Positions 43,930-55,448 of a stretch of DNA of 64,000 nucleotides are shown piece after piece (within the stretch, counting starts at the first letter, position 1; each line of letters begins with the position of its first letter). The notes beneath the pieces were generated by a model, which was not told the DNA's origin, ran no database searches, and saw nothing but the letters and a program-made list of their open reading frames with translations. The translations under genes were made by a program, and so were the position numbers. Origin of the DNA: Corynespora cassiicola (Eukaryota > Ascomycota > Dothideomycetes > Pleosporales > Corynesporascaceae); NCBI GenBank assembly GCA_022059125.1, contig JAEUWY010000001.1:1674001-1738000 (forward strand), in the 5' to 3' direction.

Positions 43930-44667
43930 AGTCGGTTGAATATTCTCAAAGATTTAATGGCTAAGTGAGTGGTAGGTAAAGAAGAAAGGAAGGAAACTAG
44001 AGGGAGGGTGGGATATATAGCTGTTACCTAATGGCCTATGATTGGAGCCCAGCACAGAGAGTCAAACGCGCAGCAGTGGATACTAAGAGAGAGATGCTAC
44101 AATTTACCCACCGCAATAAAATGAAATTGGCTCACCGCAACAAATAAGAACTTGCAGTAAAAGCAGGACACTGAATAAGCACACAAATTTGCTCTATAAT
44201 CTACAAATATATAATATCAAGTGACCTAGCTAGATACTAAGCACATTTTTTGCTGTGTACATTAGAGTAACGGTCCCTTGTGCTTACTTGTACCGAGAGA
44301 ATAGTCTTATAATGATGTGCTCTCTTATGTTTTATTATTAGCCGCTTGAAGCTGTTCTACTACTAGTAGTAACATCTGCTAGAGAGTGTCTCTAGTACAG
44401 TGTTCTAGAGAATAGACAAATACAAGGATAGTAGATTGGCTGTTTATTTATGTGAATTGAGTACGAGTATCCTCCAGCGCAATAGCAATATGTATAGTAA
44501 AGTAGAGAGTCTAACAGATACATGTTAAGACTCCTCCGCTTAGACAGAGTGGAGAGCCGCAAAGTCCTTGTTGGAATCAGAATTAAGGTCTATGCCACCA
44601 TAGGACCTTTTAGGATTTATGGCGAAACTTCTGTAGACTCGAAAAAATCACAATAGACGCTGCCTTT
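43930..44667. other. AT-rich intergenic region
   Basis: 738 bp rich in TAGT/CTAG words (ACTACTAGTAGTAACATC near 44360) without a credible frame. It contains the promoter of the gene at 43204-43929 and the 3' UTR of the next gene. Confidence 0.35.
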
Positions 44668-45717
44668 TTATTTCTTTATCCCACCATATTGATGTGTAGT
44701 CAGGGTCGTTGAGGATCCTTTTTCGCTGGGGGCACTCTCCCTGTCAACGAAGTACTCTTCCAGAACGTTAGGGTCGAGCCTCAGTTTCCTTCCCCGCTTC
44801 TTCCCAATATTGGCTTTTGTATTGTTCGGAACTCGCTGTGTTGGTTTTTCTCGACGATATTTTGTTGGTTTTCGTATGCTGCATTTCGCCTTTGCTGTGG
44901 ATCCAAGCTTATTTGCAGTCTTCTTTGGCTGCACTGTTTTTGCCACAGGTGGTGAATTGGGCATGTCTGTATCGTATATAAATATTGGATCATCATAATC
45001 AATCTTGACATCTACACGCTTCTCCTCTTCCCGGCTGTGGTGGAAATTTAGATGCGTTGTCGTGTGCGGTTCGTATACGCCTCGCTCAGACTTTTGCAGC
45101 TCCCAATGTTCTGCGGGAGAGAGACCACCGCATTCACCCAGGAGATTGTATAGGTCGCTCACAGGAATCCCCGGCGATATCGCCATGAGCCCAGCGACTC
45201 TCTTCCTTGTAGTATATTCGTGAATATCGGATAATGTGAAAATTGTCGCACTATCCCCGCTCTTCAAATTGCCCTCTTCGTTGCTATCTTCCCGCTTTTG
45301 CACGGGTTGGCGCCTGTGGGCTGTCGCCCGACACGTGGAAAGACCTCTTCCAACGTCTGAAAACGTGTCAAAACCTCCATCTTCATCTTCGTCGTCGATA
45401 ACGATAACAGGTTTTTTCTTTCCAGTTTTCCCACTCTCCAGGACTCCTGTTTGCCGGCTCGCAATAATGTCCTGCATAGTATGTCGCCTCTTAAAATGAG
45501 ATACATGGGATTTCTGTTCTGATCTCAATGAGGCTTTGCGTGCTGTCCTGTTCTCCGGTCTTGGAGTAGTTTTGTGGCTGTCCAATTGAGAAAGGGAGGG
45601 AACGACAAATCTGGGCTTCTTGGAGTAGTCTAATGCCACGCTCTCACTCGTGCTTTGAATGTGATGATGCAACGAGCTAAGACCGTATGGTAAAGTTATT
45701 GGCTGAAATCGATCCAT
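44668..45717 (-). CDS. basic orphan protein with SUMO-interacting-like and AT-hook-like motifs
   Basis: Single frame of 349 residues from the ATG at 45717. The N-terminal third is Ser/Lys/Arg-rich. KKPVIVIDDEDEDGG matches a SUMO-interacting motif: a hydrophobic [VI]-x-[VI]-[VI] core followed by acidic residues. A predicted helical region, TLSDIHEYTTRKRVAGLMAI then VSDLYNLLGECGG, may be a small folded domain. A second acidic strand DYDDPIFIYDTD precedes a highly basic C-terminal part with KKRGRKLRLDP, close to the AT-hook core (RGRK here, RGRP usually). No signal peptide or TM. The features suggest a chromatin-associated protein; this is inference from short motifs. Confidence 0.6.
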   Translation of the reverse strand: MDRFQPITLPYGLSSLHHHIQSTSESVALDYSKKPRFVVPSLSQLDSHKTTPRPENRTARKASLRSEQKSHVSHFKRRHTMQDIIASRQTGVLESGKTGKKKPVIVIDDEDEDGGFDTFSDVGRGLSTCRATAHRRQPVQKREDSNEEGNLKSGDSATIFTLSDIHEYTTRKRVAGLMAISPGIPVSDLYNLLGECGGLSPAEHWELQKSERGVYEPHTTTHLNFHHSREEEKRVDVKIDYDDPIFIYDTDMPNSPPVAKTVQPKKTANKLGSTAKAKCSIRKPTKYRREKPTQRVPNNTKANIGKKRGRKLRLDPNVLEEYFVDRESAPSEKGSSTTLTTHQYGGIKK

Positions 45718-45887
45718 ATCGAAAGGTTGTTGTTACGGTATCGAAGGTTGAAAGGTAAGTGGTAGTTGAGTTGGTGCGACGACGTCGGCAGGACGTTGTT
45801 CCGAGTGAAATTGATAGTAAGAGCAAACTACACCACTGATAAAGAAGATATTGATATATCGAATAGTGTCAACGGTAAGAGTGAAAT

Positions 45888-47417
45888 CTAGACTTCGCCT
45901 ATGATTTTGTGCCCCATGATGCCATCCTCGCTACTAGGGCTTTCCAAACCATCGTCTTTGCTGGCAGCCCGGATGTGGGTTGTGACAGTGTGAAGGCTGA
46001 GGTTACGCTGGGGCTGTGCTGCTTCATACTCAACGCTATATGTCTCCTCTTTGATGATTCCACCGGTAATCGTCTCAAAGGGAAAGTTCTGGCCGTCCAA
46101 CTTCGAGAGCTTCTTTCGAGACAGCGGGTATGAGGTGTGTTGCGTCGATGCAAAAACCCGAGGGAACGCCTTCGACATGATAGGCTTGCAGGCCGGAAGA
46201 GACCCACAGCAGATCCCAAAGCTAGTTTCAATCGCAATGATGACATACAAAGTTGACCCGTTCCCTGTCGGAATGTTAGAGATGATTTGTAGCGTGGAGA
46301 GGTCAAGTAGAGTACACGTACACAGAGTATCATAGGATTCCATATAAATTGACGTCCACCAGATGCGGCAGACGCCAGCAACACAAATCAGTACTCCGAG
46401 GCTGAACATGATGATCAAGGTAACCCTTTGCCTGAAGGAAATGTGAATTTTGGCGAGATCTCTGGCAGGCCAAAGGAAGATCAAAAAGTCGCTAGCAATG
46501 TTAAGGACCTAGCTAATTAGCGGCGATCGTATCAAGCACAATAAGTACTAACTCCTGTAACATAATAGATTGGGGCAACGTCGATGCACTCTCGATCGGG
46601 ATATTCCGCAATATACCAGTAGCTCTGGACCGGCCTGGAAGCATGAGTAAAAGATTCTCAAATGTAGAAATTACACTTACGTGCACTGGAAGAGGGCGAT
46701 GAAGAAGGAAGTCAATGCCCAGACAGTAGTAAACGAGAGCATAATGTAGCAGAACCATTTGTTCTGTCTCGAAATAAAGATACCTTGGAGACATTAGCCA
46801 CTACAAGAGACTGTGCTAGGAATTACATACGAAGATAAGTGAGAAGGACAGACGTCTATGTACATGTGGGTTAATTAAGAAATTAAGAGATGGTGATCAA
46901 GTTACCTTCATAAAGGCCGTTATGACCACAAAATTGAGCTGCGTAGACATGGCGATCTAAAATCTTAGCAAGGCCAAAACACATGGAGCGGTGCATGTAC
47001 CTGTGCCGTCTGAACAGGGTCCTCTAAGATCTCTGGACGTAGATCCCCTACAACCGTAAGCCGCCGTCTAGAGAACTAGGATGACAAACATACAAATGTG
47101 GTAACCTGTTTGGAACTCGTTCTGGGTCGAAACGCAATTCATAATGTAGGTAGCAATGGCAAAGACTCCAGCAGCGAGCATGAACCAGTCATCCTGAGGG
47201 GAGTTAGCGGTATGGCAGAGACGGAGGGACATGGCCATACGGTGCCCAAGGCCCGAATGATAACGGTCCTACTGTAGAAGCGTGCGGACACAACGAGGGC
47301 GACGAGGAAAATCAAAGGAATGTCGACTCCCAGTACCAATGGCCGGCGTGTAATTGGGTTGACGTAGTTGGGGGCGGGCCACGCAGCCACCTCCTCTGGA
47401 GTTGGCACCCTACCCAT
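45888..47417 (-). CDS. PTH11-like fungal rhodopsin-domain integral membrane protein
   Basis: Eight exons: 47417-47241, 47193-47106, 47047-47001, 46956-46906, 46855-46831, 46783-46681, 46634-46553 and 46508-45888, all with 43-58-bp introns, encoding about 397 residues. The N-terminus is extracellular, and seven hydrophobic helices follow: the first VDIPLIFLVALVVSARFYSR, then DDWFMLAAGVFAIATYIM, QLNFVVITAFMK..., TSVLLTYLRIFISR, WFCYIMLSFTTVWALTSFF, RVTLIIMFSLGVLICVAGVC and LYVIIAIETSFGICCGSLPA. The sequence CGSLPACKP after the last helix and the SYWY...D-x-x-C-I loop are typical of the family (fungal rhodopsin domain), which includes the appressorium receptor PTH11. The C-terminal 100 residues are cytoplasmic. 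One exon is only 25 bp; all junctions keep the frame. Confidence 0.88.
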
Positions 47418-48665
47418 TGTAAAGGAGTGAATTGGTCGTGGCCTGCACGCACGCGGAAGAAGCAAGTAGAAGTAGGTTAGCCCAAGACATGCAGGCGATG
47501 AAACCGCTTTTGGGCACCCGACCACAACTGGTGTAGGCCCCGTAGTAATGCGGAAGCGCGTTAGAGATCGCCAAGGGAGGCCGTTCTGACGGTGCCGTTA
47601 TGGAGTCTTTCGACAGGTGGAGTGATGAGCCGGCAGGGGTCATCCATCTGGCTGGAGACATTCTCGGTTTCTTCCCCTCGGGGCTATATATTCGATCCAG
47701 AATTAATCTGCTCAGACATGGGGCCTTGGCGGAATGAATCTACGTCCGACTACACATTGGGGTTGGCACATGACCGGACAAACGCCGCATCGTCGATGAC
47801 CGAATTCACAGTTTGGCCTCGTCTCCAAGGGGACGAAGATAGTAAACACAGGGATGCATTGAAACGCGAGGCTGAAAATGAATACTCGTGCAGGTGCCAG
47901 ATCTGTAGCGCGGCCGTATCTGTTGCGTGGTAGGATCAATACGGCGGCTTCTGGAAAGCCGATTGATTCAGAGTCACACGGGAGCCCTGCAGCAGCAGAG
48001 CGATCGCAAGCCCGGCATAATGGCAGACTCGATCATTCGGCAGTTTCGACCAACGAGCAGCCGTCATGTACACGAAACGGCGTAGGGCAGACAATGCGGC
48101 ACGTCTGGGTTTCAGCACGCACCAGCTCGGATGAAAGACTGGAGCGCGGTGTGCGACTCGTGGCGACCGAGATTCGAGAAAAAGCGTAGAAGGCCAACAG
48201 CGGCCCAGAGTATTGAATAGGCGCACTGGGTGGGGACGGCTACGTGCACAAGAAGCAGACGGCGGATCTGAGGAGCCAAGGCGTGTCGCTGGGTCTGTCG
48301 ACTCACCGGCTCGTGGAGCAGGCTGGAGCGGCTAGCCCAAGCACTCGAAGCATCTAGGTCGGTCCATGGGGCCAGCAGTCGAGGCCGTGGAGGCATTCAG
48401 GGCCGGCCACGCAGCGCCGGATGGGTCGGTGGGTGGGGTGGTCGCTCAGTGAGGTTGACGTGTATGCCCGTGTATACCGGAAGGGGCATGCGGCAACATC
48501 CCTGAGCGAAGGCGCGCGAATGAGAGCCGTCATCAGCCACGCGACGCCCAGGCCAGCGATCCCAGCCCCCGCTTCTACTCACCTCGACGGCCCATCTCGT
48601 CGCCAACACAACACCGCATCGCCATCTTCGCCCCCCTCCCCCTATGAAAACCCGTGTTGCCGCGC
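47418..48665. other. 1.25-kb divergent upstream region
   Basis: This lies between the PTH11-like gene (minus) and the BTB gene (plus). Frames of 60-110 codons overlap on both strands without recognisable features. The last 100 bp, CT- and C-rich, look like the BTB gene's leader. An earlier in-frame exon of the BTB gene may be hidden here. Confidence 0.4.
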
Positions 48666-50956
48666 ATGGGATGGCGGGAGCGCATCGTCTACACTCGTGA
48701 CTTCGCCTACACCGCCCGACGACTCCGAATGGCGAACGGCAACATTAGCGATGTGCCTGCAGCTACCTATGCAGAGTATGTACCAGCTTCTCCAGAGCTT
48801 TCCGGGGGGCGGGGCGGCGGCGCATTCGATTCGGCATCAGACGAAGAGTCGGATGGACATGGCGGACCGAATGCGCTGCCCAGACGTGCTGCGCTGTGCG
48901 TTCCTCTGCGTCCGGGGCTCGTCCACCGTCTTCACTCCCACCAGCTTCATGTGCGGGCAAAAGCTAAGCTACAGCGCGACAGACTCCTCTCTGGCTCCAT
49001 GCTCGACATCTACGTAGGCCCCTCCCGGCGTCGCTGGGCTCTGCACCGCAACCTGCTCTTCCACCACTCCGAGACCCTCGAGTCGGAGCTCTACGGTGAC
49101 CATGGCAAGCCGCTTGACTCGCTCGAGCTGCCGGACCATGACCCGGAGGGCTTCGAGCTGCTGGTCAAGTGGCTGTATCAGGGCAAGCTCGACGACGTTT
49201 CCGACATGGCCGACGCAAACCAAAAGTACGACTACGCCGTGTCTTGCTACAAGTTGTACATGCTATGCGACCGCTTCGACATGCCGCAGCTCAAGAACGT
49301 CGCCATGGACCAGTATCGCAAGGGCCTAAACGAGGCCGAGCTGGTTCCCGACGCCAGCGAGATTGATGAAATCTACCGCAAGAGTCCAGAGGCTTCGCCG
49401 TTCCGCCGTCTGATGACGCAGATTGCTGCGCGCCAGATCATGGACCCGGGCAGCGACCGCAACATCGAAACGTATCGTCAGTGCTTTACAGACAACCCCG
49501 ACTTTGCCGTCGACCTGGTCAACGCCATCAAGCAAGGGACCGGCGGCATGCTGTTCGACGACCCGACCGACCCGGGCAATGAGTGTGCCTACCACGACCA
49601 CGAAACTAGCCCGAGCTGCCACATCAAGGGCAAGGGCAAGCCGAAGATAGGTAAATGAACCCGCGGCGGCACCTCCTTCTCCTCTGTCCACGGTTCGCCC
49701 TCAAGAGCTGTAATAACACGCATTGACCACCAGCCCTCAAGGCATCAGCCCTCCGTCCAGCCCCCCGTCCCGCCCTCAAATCCGCCAGCTCCGCTCCACC
49801 CGCACCCTCCGCCCCACCTCCCCGCCCTCTCCACCTTCCTCACCACAGCCCGAGCCCGCCTCCAGCCGCTCATCCCAGGCAAGCCCGCCGCCAGGACGGC
49901 ATCGGCGCGGGTCCTCTCCGCCGACGCCTCACAAGTCCGGCTTCTTCGACGGTGGAGACGACGACGGAAAACGCTACGGCGAGCACCCCGTCACCGAAGG
50001 AACAGAAGGAGAAGGTCCGCAAGGTGACGCCCCCGGAGAAACGCCCTCCAAGCCCGACGGAGCAGCTCTCAGGGGAATCACACCCAGCCCCAGCCCCCGT
50101 CGAGCACCACCCAAGCTCCGACGAAGAGTCTCGCCCATTGCAGGATAGCACCACTGCCGAGGACGACGAGAAGCAGAATGAAGCCGATCAGACGTCTCCG
50201 CGCCAGACGAACCGCATTTGGGAGTGGGCCAAGGCAGGCACCGGACGGCTAAATATCATGGGTCGCATTCCCCACCCCGAGTGGAAAGGTCCCGGCATCA
50301 AGACATCCAAGGCTGCTACCAGTGCCGTTAATGGCGCCCTTGAAGGCGGCCGCCCTCAGCCGCAAGAATCTCATGACGATTTCAGCATCCCGTCCAGCAC
50401 GTCAACAGCACCCACCGACTCGGAACGTCCAACCGTCGCCGCTGTCGTCGCGAAGATTGAGGGCCTAGGCATCTCCAGTGGGGCAACGCCACCCACCGCC
50501 GACCTCTCCCTCTTCTCCCAGACAAAGCGCTCGTCCGATGACCTTGTCGCCGCGGCCTCTACGCAAGGCACACCCTCCCCCCAAGCCCTCAAATCAGAGC
50601 AATGGGTCAACGGCGAGGACAGCATCATCTCCACCGCTTCCATCACACCCCTCGACAAGCAACAACAGCAGCAGAACGGCACCTCCAACCCCGGCCCCAC
50701 CTCTGCACCCCAACTACCACCACAAACAGAAGAAGACCAACCATCCCGCCCCCGCAGCCCGCCTGCCACGCCCTCCCCCGCACCTCGCAAGCGCCGCATC
50801 GCCTCCTCGTCCAACGTGGCAACCCCCTCGGCCCTTGACAGCGGCATCGGGAGCTCCTCGGGCGAGACGCCCAGCCCGCACCGCATCCCAAAGTATAAAA
50901 TCGCGCTTGCGGCTAATATCTTGTCGCCCGCTCGTGCGGCGTCGGCGAGCTCGTAG
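48666..50956 (+). CDS. BTB/POZ-domain protein with long disordered C-terminal tail
   Basis: I join exon ..49650 to 49734-50956 through an 83-bp GTAAAT..CAG intron: the first frame ends with one spare base and the downstream frame continues exactly in phase, open from 49734 to the stop. The BTB fold is seen in GSMLDIYVGPSRRRWALHRN, ESELYG...LELPDHDPEGFELLVKWLYQ and a BACK-like helical extension (YKLYMLCDRFDMPQLKNVAM). A Cys/His group near NECAYHDHETSPSCH may bind metal. The tail is Pro/Ser-rich with polyQ, the segment NRIWEWAKAGTGRLNIMGRI and a C-terminal KYKIALAANILSPARAAS. BTB proteins of this kind often serve in ubiquitin ligases or transcription. The start is uncertain: 48666 is the first ATG of the frame, 48729 an alternative, and upstream introns are possible. 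Confidence 0.72.
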
Positions 50957-51665
50957 CAAGCTTGCGTAATTCGTGCTGGGAGGCTTTTTGATACCCGTAT
51001 TTCTTTCTTTCCTTTTTTGGGTTGGGTTTGGCGTTGGTGCGGATTCAAGGGATGGGGTGGGATGGGATTGATGGAATGGCATGCAATGGAATAAAAAAAA
51101 ACATGGGCCTTTTTTTTTAGGGCGGTATTTTGTTTTTGCTCCCTGCCTGCCTTGTTCCCTCTGTGGCGTTGTTTCGCGTTCGAGGTCGTTGCTTTGCGCT
51201 TGTGCTCGTGTGTATGCCTGCGCCTGTGCTTCTACTTGTGCCTCCTGATGGAAATGATACATGCGCGATATCCACGGTCGTTTCAGCGCGGATGGGAACG
51301 CGTATTAGGGCGTTGACACCTACCTGTACGAGGCTCCGACAGTGGCGATCCCGTTCACGCCGATGATGTAATGAGCCGTACAAATGAACATATTCGTTTT
51401 GCTTGGTACCTAGGTACATATATGGCGAACAAGGTTCAAACTCTGGGGAAGCGTGGTTATGCGAAACACACCGCCCGGGGAGGGCACGAGATGCAATGCA
51501 ACGCAAGGCAATGTAATGCAAAGCCAAAATAAAAAGCAGGGTATAGTGACGAAAATAATTCTCCGGGCTTGGGAAGCAAAAAGAAAGGCCGTCTTCAAGC
51601 AGGCATGCAAGCAATCCGCTCCGCTCAAATCCCCTGTGTAAACCTTACACCGCCCACACCGCAAC
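50957..51665. other. 3' region between convergent BTB and SEC5 genes
   Basis: 709 bp. The left part is T- and GGGATGG-rich with A and T runs (51092-51119). A palindromic GGTACCTAGGTAC lies at 51405-51417. A run of GCAATGC/GCAAGGC-like words near 51490-51525 is weakly repetitive. No gene seen. Confidence 0.4.
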
Positions 51666-54600
51666 TCATGGTTCTCTCCCCCTACCCGCATCCCCCACCG
51701 TTCCCCTCTTCACTCGCCTAAAGCACGCAAACTCCACCTTGGTCCCATCCCTCAACCTCTTGAGCACCTGCCTAAGGGCCCCCAACTCCTCCTGCAACCT
51801 CACCCTCGCCGCGTTATCTGTCTTCTGATCCAAGACCTGATAAATCTCCGTCTGTACCGCCGACGCCTTCTCTGTCGTGTAGCTCGCGAGCGTCTGGGCC
51901 ATGAACTCGACGTCGAGGGTGGCCTGCATGAGAGCGGCGAGGGAGCACGACGGCAGTTCCTGGAAGGTGGTGATGAGAGCGGCCGTCGTGGCTTCGAAGA
52001 GGGCGCGCAGGATGCGCGCGGTGAGGGGCGGCGAAGTGGTGCTGACTTCGGTGTGGACGATGACGAGGTCGAGGAGGACGGCGGAGACAAAGGGGGATGG
52101 CTCGCGGTCGGCGGGGCTCTGGCCGCGCTGTGGTTCGGGCGCCCAGTTGGGCGAGAAGATGCCGCTACGGATGGTTGATGTGATGCGCGTCTGGTGAGGC
52201 TTGGTGTAGGAGCGGAAGAGTTGGAGGTCGAGCTGTTGCAGGACGTCGCGCACGCGGGTGGTTTCTTCCGAGAGCTGCACAGAGAATAGGTTTTCGAATT
52301 GTGACGTGAGCTGCGGCGTCGTCTCGGTTTGGAAGGTTTGCATGTTGGAGAGGGTAAGTAGGAGGCGCGATGACTTTTGTTGTTAGCTTTGACTCCGTGA
52401 CCTTTTTTTCGAGTGACATACCTGCTTGTTGGAGTCTACACGACCCCAATCTCTGCCGTCATTCTCCTCTTCGTCGATTGTAAGATCATCACCCTTGACC
52501 TCCCACTCCGGGCCAAGTGCCCTTCTGCCTTTTTCTGCGCACTCCACCATTCCACTCAGTGTTCTATACAAGCTAGTCACGAACTGGCTTCTAACCATCT
52601 GCAGAAGCTTGCTGCTTGGTGGGACCACGACGTCGATGCTCGTCTTGGTTGCCGACTCGACATACATAATCTTCTGCAGGTTGGTGAGTAGGAATGACTG
52701 TACGGCATAGAATCGCGAAGGCAGCATAGTAATGTCCCTGCGATCTGGGTCGCGGGTCCAGTCCTCTAGCACCTTGAGGTTCTCGGCGTCCGTATTCCAC
52801 GCCGCGCAGACTGCCTGCACACAGCGCTCACGGACGTTGCCAACAAGCTGTCGGAGGAGATCGTCGACGCGGGCCTCAGATCCTGTCTCTGAGAGACGCA
52901 GCGAAGCCAGTTCATTCGCTGCCGTTCCAATCAAGACTAATGTTTTTGAAAGGTAGTGAGACCCGGAAAGAGCATTCGAGTTTGGCGGCCAAAAGGCATA
53001 CTTCTCCCATGTTTCACCGCGGCTTGGAGATGGCGGAGGCACATTGTTCGGGTCAAATCGGAAACGTGACCCTGTCGTGGGGCTTAGAGCAGCGCTCAGG
53101 GGCGTACGAGGAGTGGTGGGGGTAGGAGTGTTGGGCAGCGGTGAGAAGAGCAGAGAAATGTCTTCAATCGGGCTATCAGCAAAGAAGGTGTATAGGTAGT
53201 CTCGCACAATCGTGGTGAGCTCCGTCATCCCCTTCTCAAGCTCCACGATGTTACTCTGGGTCAGCTTATGGTGGACCGAAGACTGGTTGTTGAAGCCCAT
53301 GGGCAGTGATTTTTGAGCTTGGCCTTGGATAAAAGACTGGGCAATGTCCCAAAACTCCACCATCTCCCCCAAAATGCCCGTCTCTACCGAAAGAAGCGTG
53401 TTCATGGAGGCCTGGAGATGGTCCCAGAACTCAATCACTTTGGGTGTATCAAGCTTGGAGGGCTCAACCTGGATATTCGCACTGGTCGGTACAGACCGGA
53501 GGTGTTTGGACAGCAAGCGCAAACCTGGCTTTCCGGCATTTGCGAGATGTCGGCGGAGAATTTCAATCTCGACCTTGGACCGCTCGCAGGCTGCGGTGAG
53601 TCGCGACTTGAGGAATTCAAATCGCGAGAGCAGCCACAGCCAGATGGGGTTGTCCTCCACACCCAGCTCGAGCATGATAGAAATAATCTCCATGTACTGC
53701 TCCGACTTGCCATCCTCGCCGGCCGTTGTCGTCTGCTTGGTAAAGTGTGTCGCTGCCAGCCGCTTCCAAGACTCGCGCTTAAAGTTTTCGACCTGCTGCT
53801 CGACATCTGCCCACATGCGTGCCGTGACAATGATCTGGTGGATTTGCGCATCCGTGAGCGGAGTTTTGGTGTAGTTGGACTGTTCAACAATGTACCGTGC
53901 ATCCTCGGCATACTTGCGGGCGCGCGTGTATTCCTCGATGATGGTCTCGTGATCCTTGCGGCGTATAGCGTCCTGGGTTGCGGATCCAACCTCGAACAGG
54001 CCCCGGTGTTTATCCACCGACGTCAATATAGACTTGAGTGTTTCCTCCTTCTCCCTGCCGCCTAGCGCAGGGCCCCACACCTCTTCGGCCTTGACAGCGA
54101 CTTCGGTCAACGGGACCTTGATTCCGTGAACACCATATTCGCTTTCTTTGACCAGCGCATTCTTCTTCTTCTCGTTGGGCACCGGGCGCACCGCTCCAGG
54201 TCCTAAGCTATCGCTCGCTTTTCTCGACGAGAAGCTGGACCTACTCGGTCCCCGGGAGTGCGGCGGGCGGCGCGGCGACAGAGGTTCCGGATCCTTGCCC
54301 ACATCCCGCATCTCATTGTACACGCGGTCGATGGTCGCCTTTGCGCTGACGAAGCGCTCGAAATTGGATTCGACGAGGACCTTGAGTGAAGCAGACTTCT
54401 TCTCAATCGAGTGCGACAGGAAGTCGAGGCCGGACAGCAGCGAGTCGGTCGAGGCGGAGCTGTGTACTTGCGAGAGGAACAGGGAGGGAGAAAAGGTGGT
54501 CGAGCTGAGGAGAAAGCGGTTCCCTGACATGTTAGTTTTGTGCACAAGAGCAGCAAGACGTACATACTCAGTTTAATGTCGTCCTCAACAGGCAGACCCC

Positions 54601-54904
54601 GCTGCCGCAGCACTTGCACCACGCTTGGGTACGTCCCCAGCGGATCCTGCTCGTCCTTTTGCACTAGGTTCTCCACGCCCTCCTTCGATCTTTCCGCGCC
54701 CGGCAGCTTCCGCTGGTAGCTCCCCTGTCCCTCCAGAACCGAGAAGCGCGACTTGGACCGTCCATGGGTGGGCTGCTGTGAGGTGGTGACGGGGCGCGGT
54801 CGCTCATCTTCCTCGTCGGAGCTTTGATCTTTTTCTTCAGGCCATGATGTCGGAAATAAGGTAGGTATATTGTACTTGTTCAGCAGCTTCGTCTCCAAAT
54901 CCAT
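51666..54904 (-). CDS. SEC5: exocyst complex component Sec5
   Basis: Three exons, 54904-54568, 54523-52422 and 52373-51666, with introns of 44 and 48 bp, encode about 1048 residues. The N-terminal region is disordered and acidic (DQSSDEEDERPRP). It is followed by LGTYPSVVQVLRQRGLPVED and, after intron 1, FLLSSTTFSPSLFLSQVHSS, then the helical Sec5 body (SHSIEKKSASLKVLVESNFE, FVSAKATIDRVYNEMRDV). Downstream come EIISIMLELGVEDNPIWLWL and VIEFWDHLQASMNTLLSVET. After intron 2 the C-terminal domain reads SSRLLLTLSNMQTFQTETTP and LTSQFENLFSVQLSEETTRV. These match fungal Sec5. The exocyst tethers secretory vesicles at the hyphal tip and septa. Length is normal for filamentous fungi. Confidence 0.92.
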
Positions 54905-55448
54905 GGCGGCGGCTGTCGGGTTGTCGTGCGGAAGCTTGGATGTGAGGTTCGAGGTGGCTTCTGAGACGTGGATGCGACGGCCAATCACAACAAGCTATCT
55001 CTTGGCGGTGCATATGGCCTCAAAGGAACATGATTCCATGCCGCAACTATTATGGTTTCTTGGCTGTCTGTGAAATATCCGCTTACGAAGAAACTTTTAA
55101 ATTCATACCCTTTGGTTATACGGTTGCATTTTCGCCACATTCGATTCGCTGTCCTAGGTGAGCATACCAAACAACACAACATGTACCACGAGATCTTTAA
55201 GAGGAAGTTTATTATCATTCAGTAGCCTTTTGTAGAGGCTTTATTCGCAATCATTCGTCATATCCGTTACGGTCCATCTGAACCAGGTGACCATACTCAT
55301 ATGGCGAATCATCGTAAAATCAACCCCAGTCATCCAATTCCCGACCCTCAGGCGGGAGGGAACGTCAATCCAGTGTCGACCTGTAAAATTCATTCCACGA
55401 CCTAAGCTACCCATATTAGAGGTAAGCAACACGGTCTCATAATTACAC
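54905..55448. other. SEC5 promoter and downstream 3' region
   Basis: 544 bp; same-strand genes on both sides. AT-rich in the middle. No gene or motif of note. Confidence 0.4.

Noticed and set aside
48421..49017. 198-codon frame overlapping the 5' part of the BTB gene
   Set aside because: It runs in a different frame from the BTB motif and ends before it. It may contain a piece of a spliced N-terminus, but no consistent splice pair was found.
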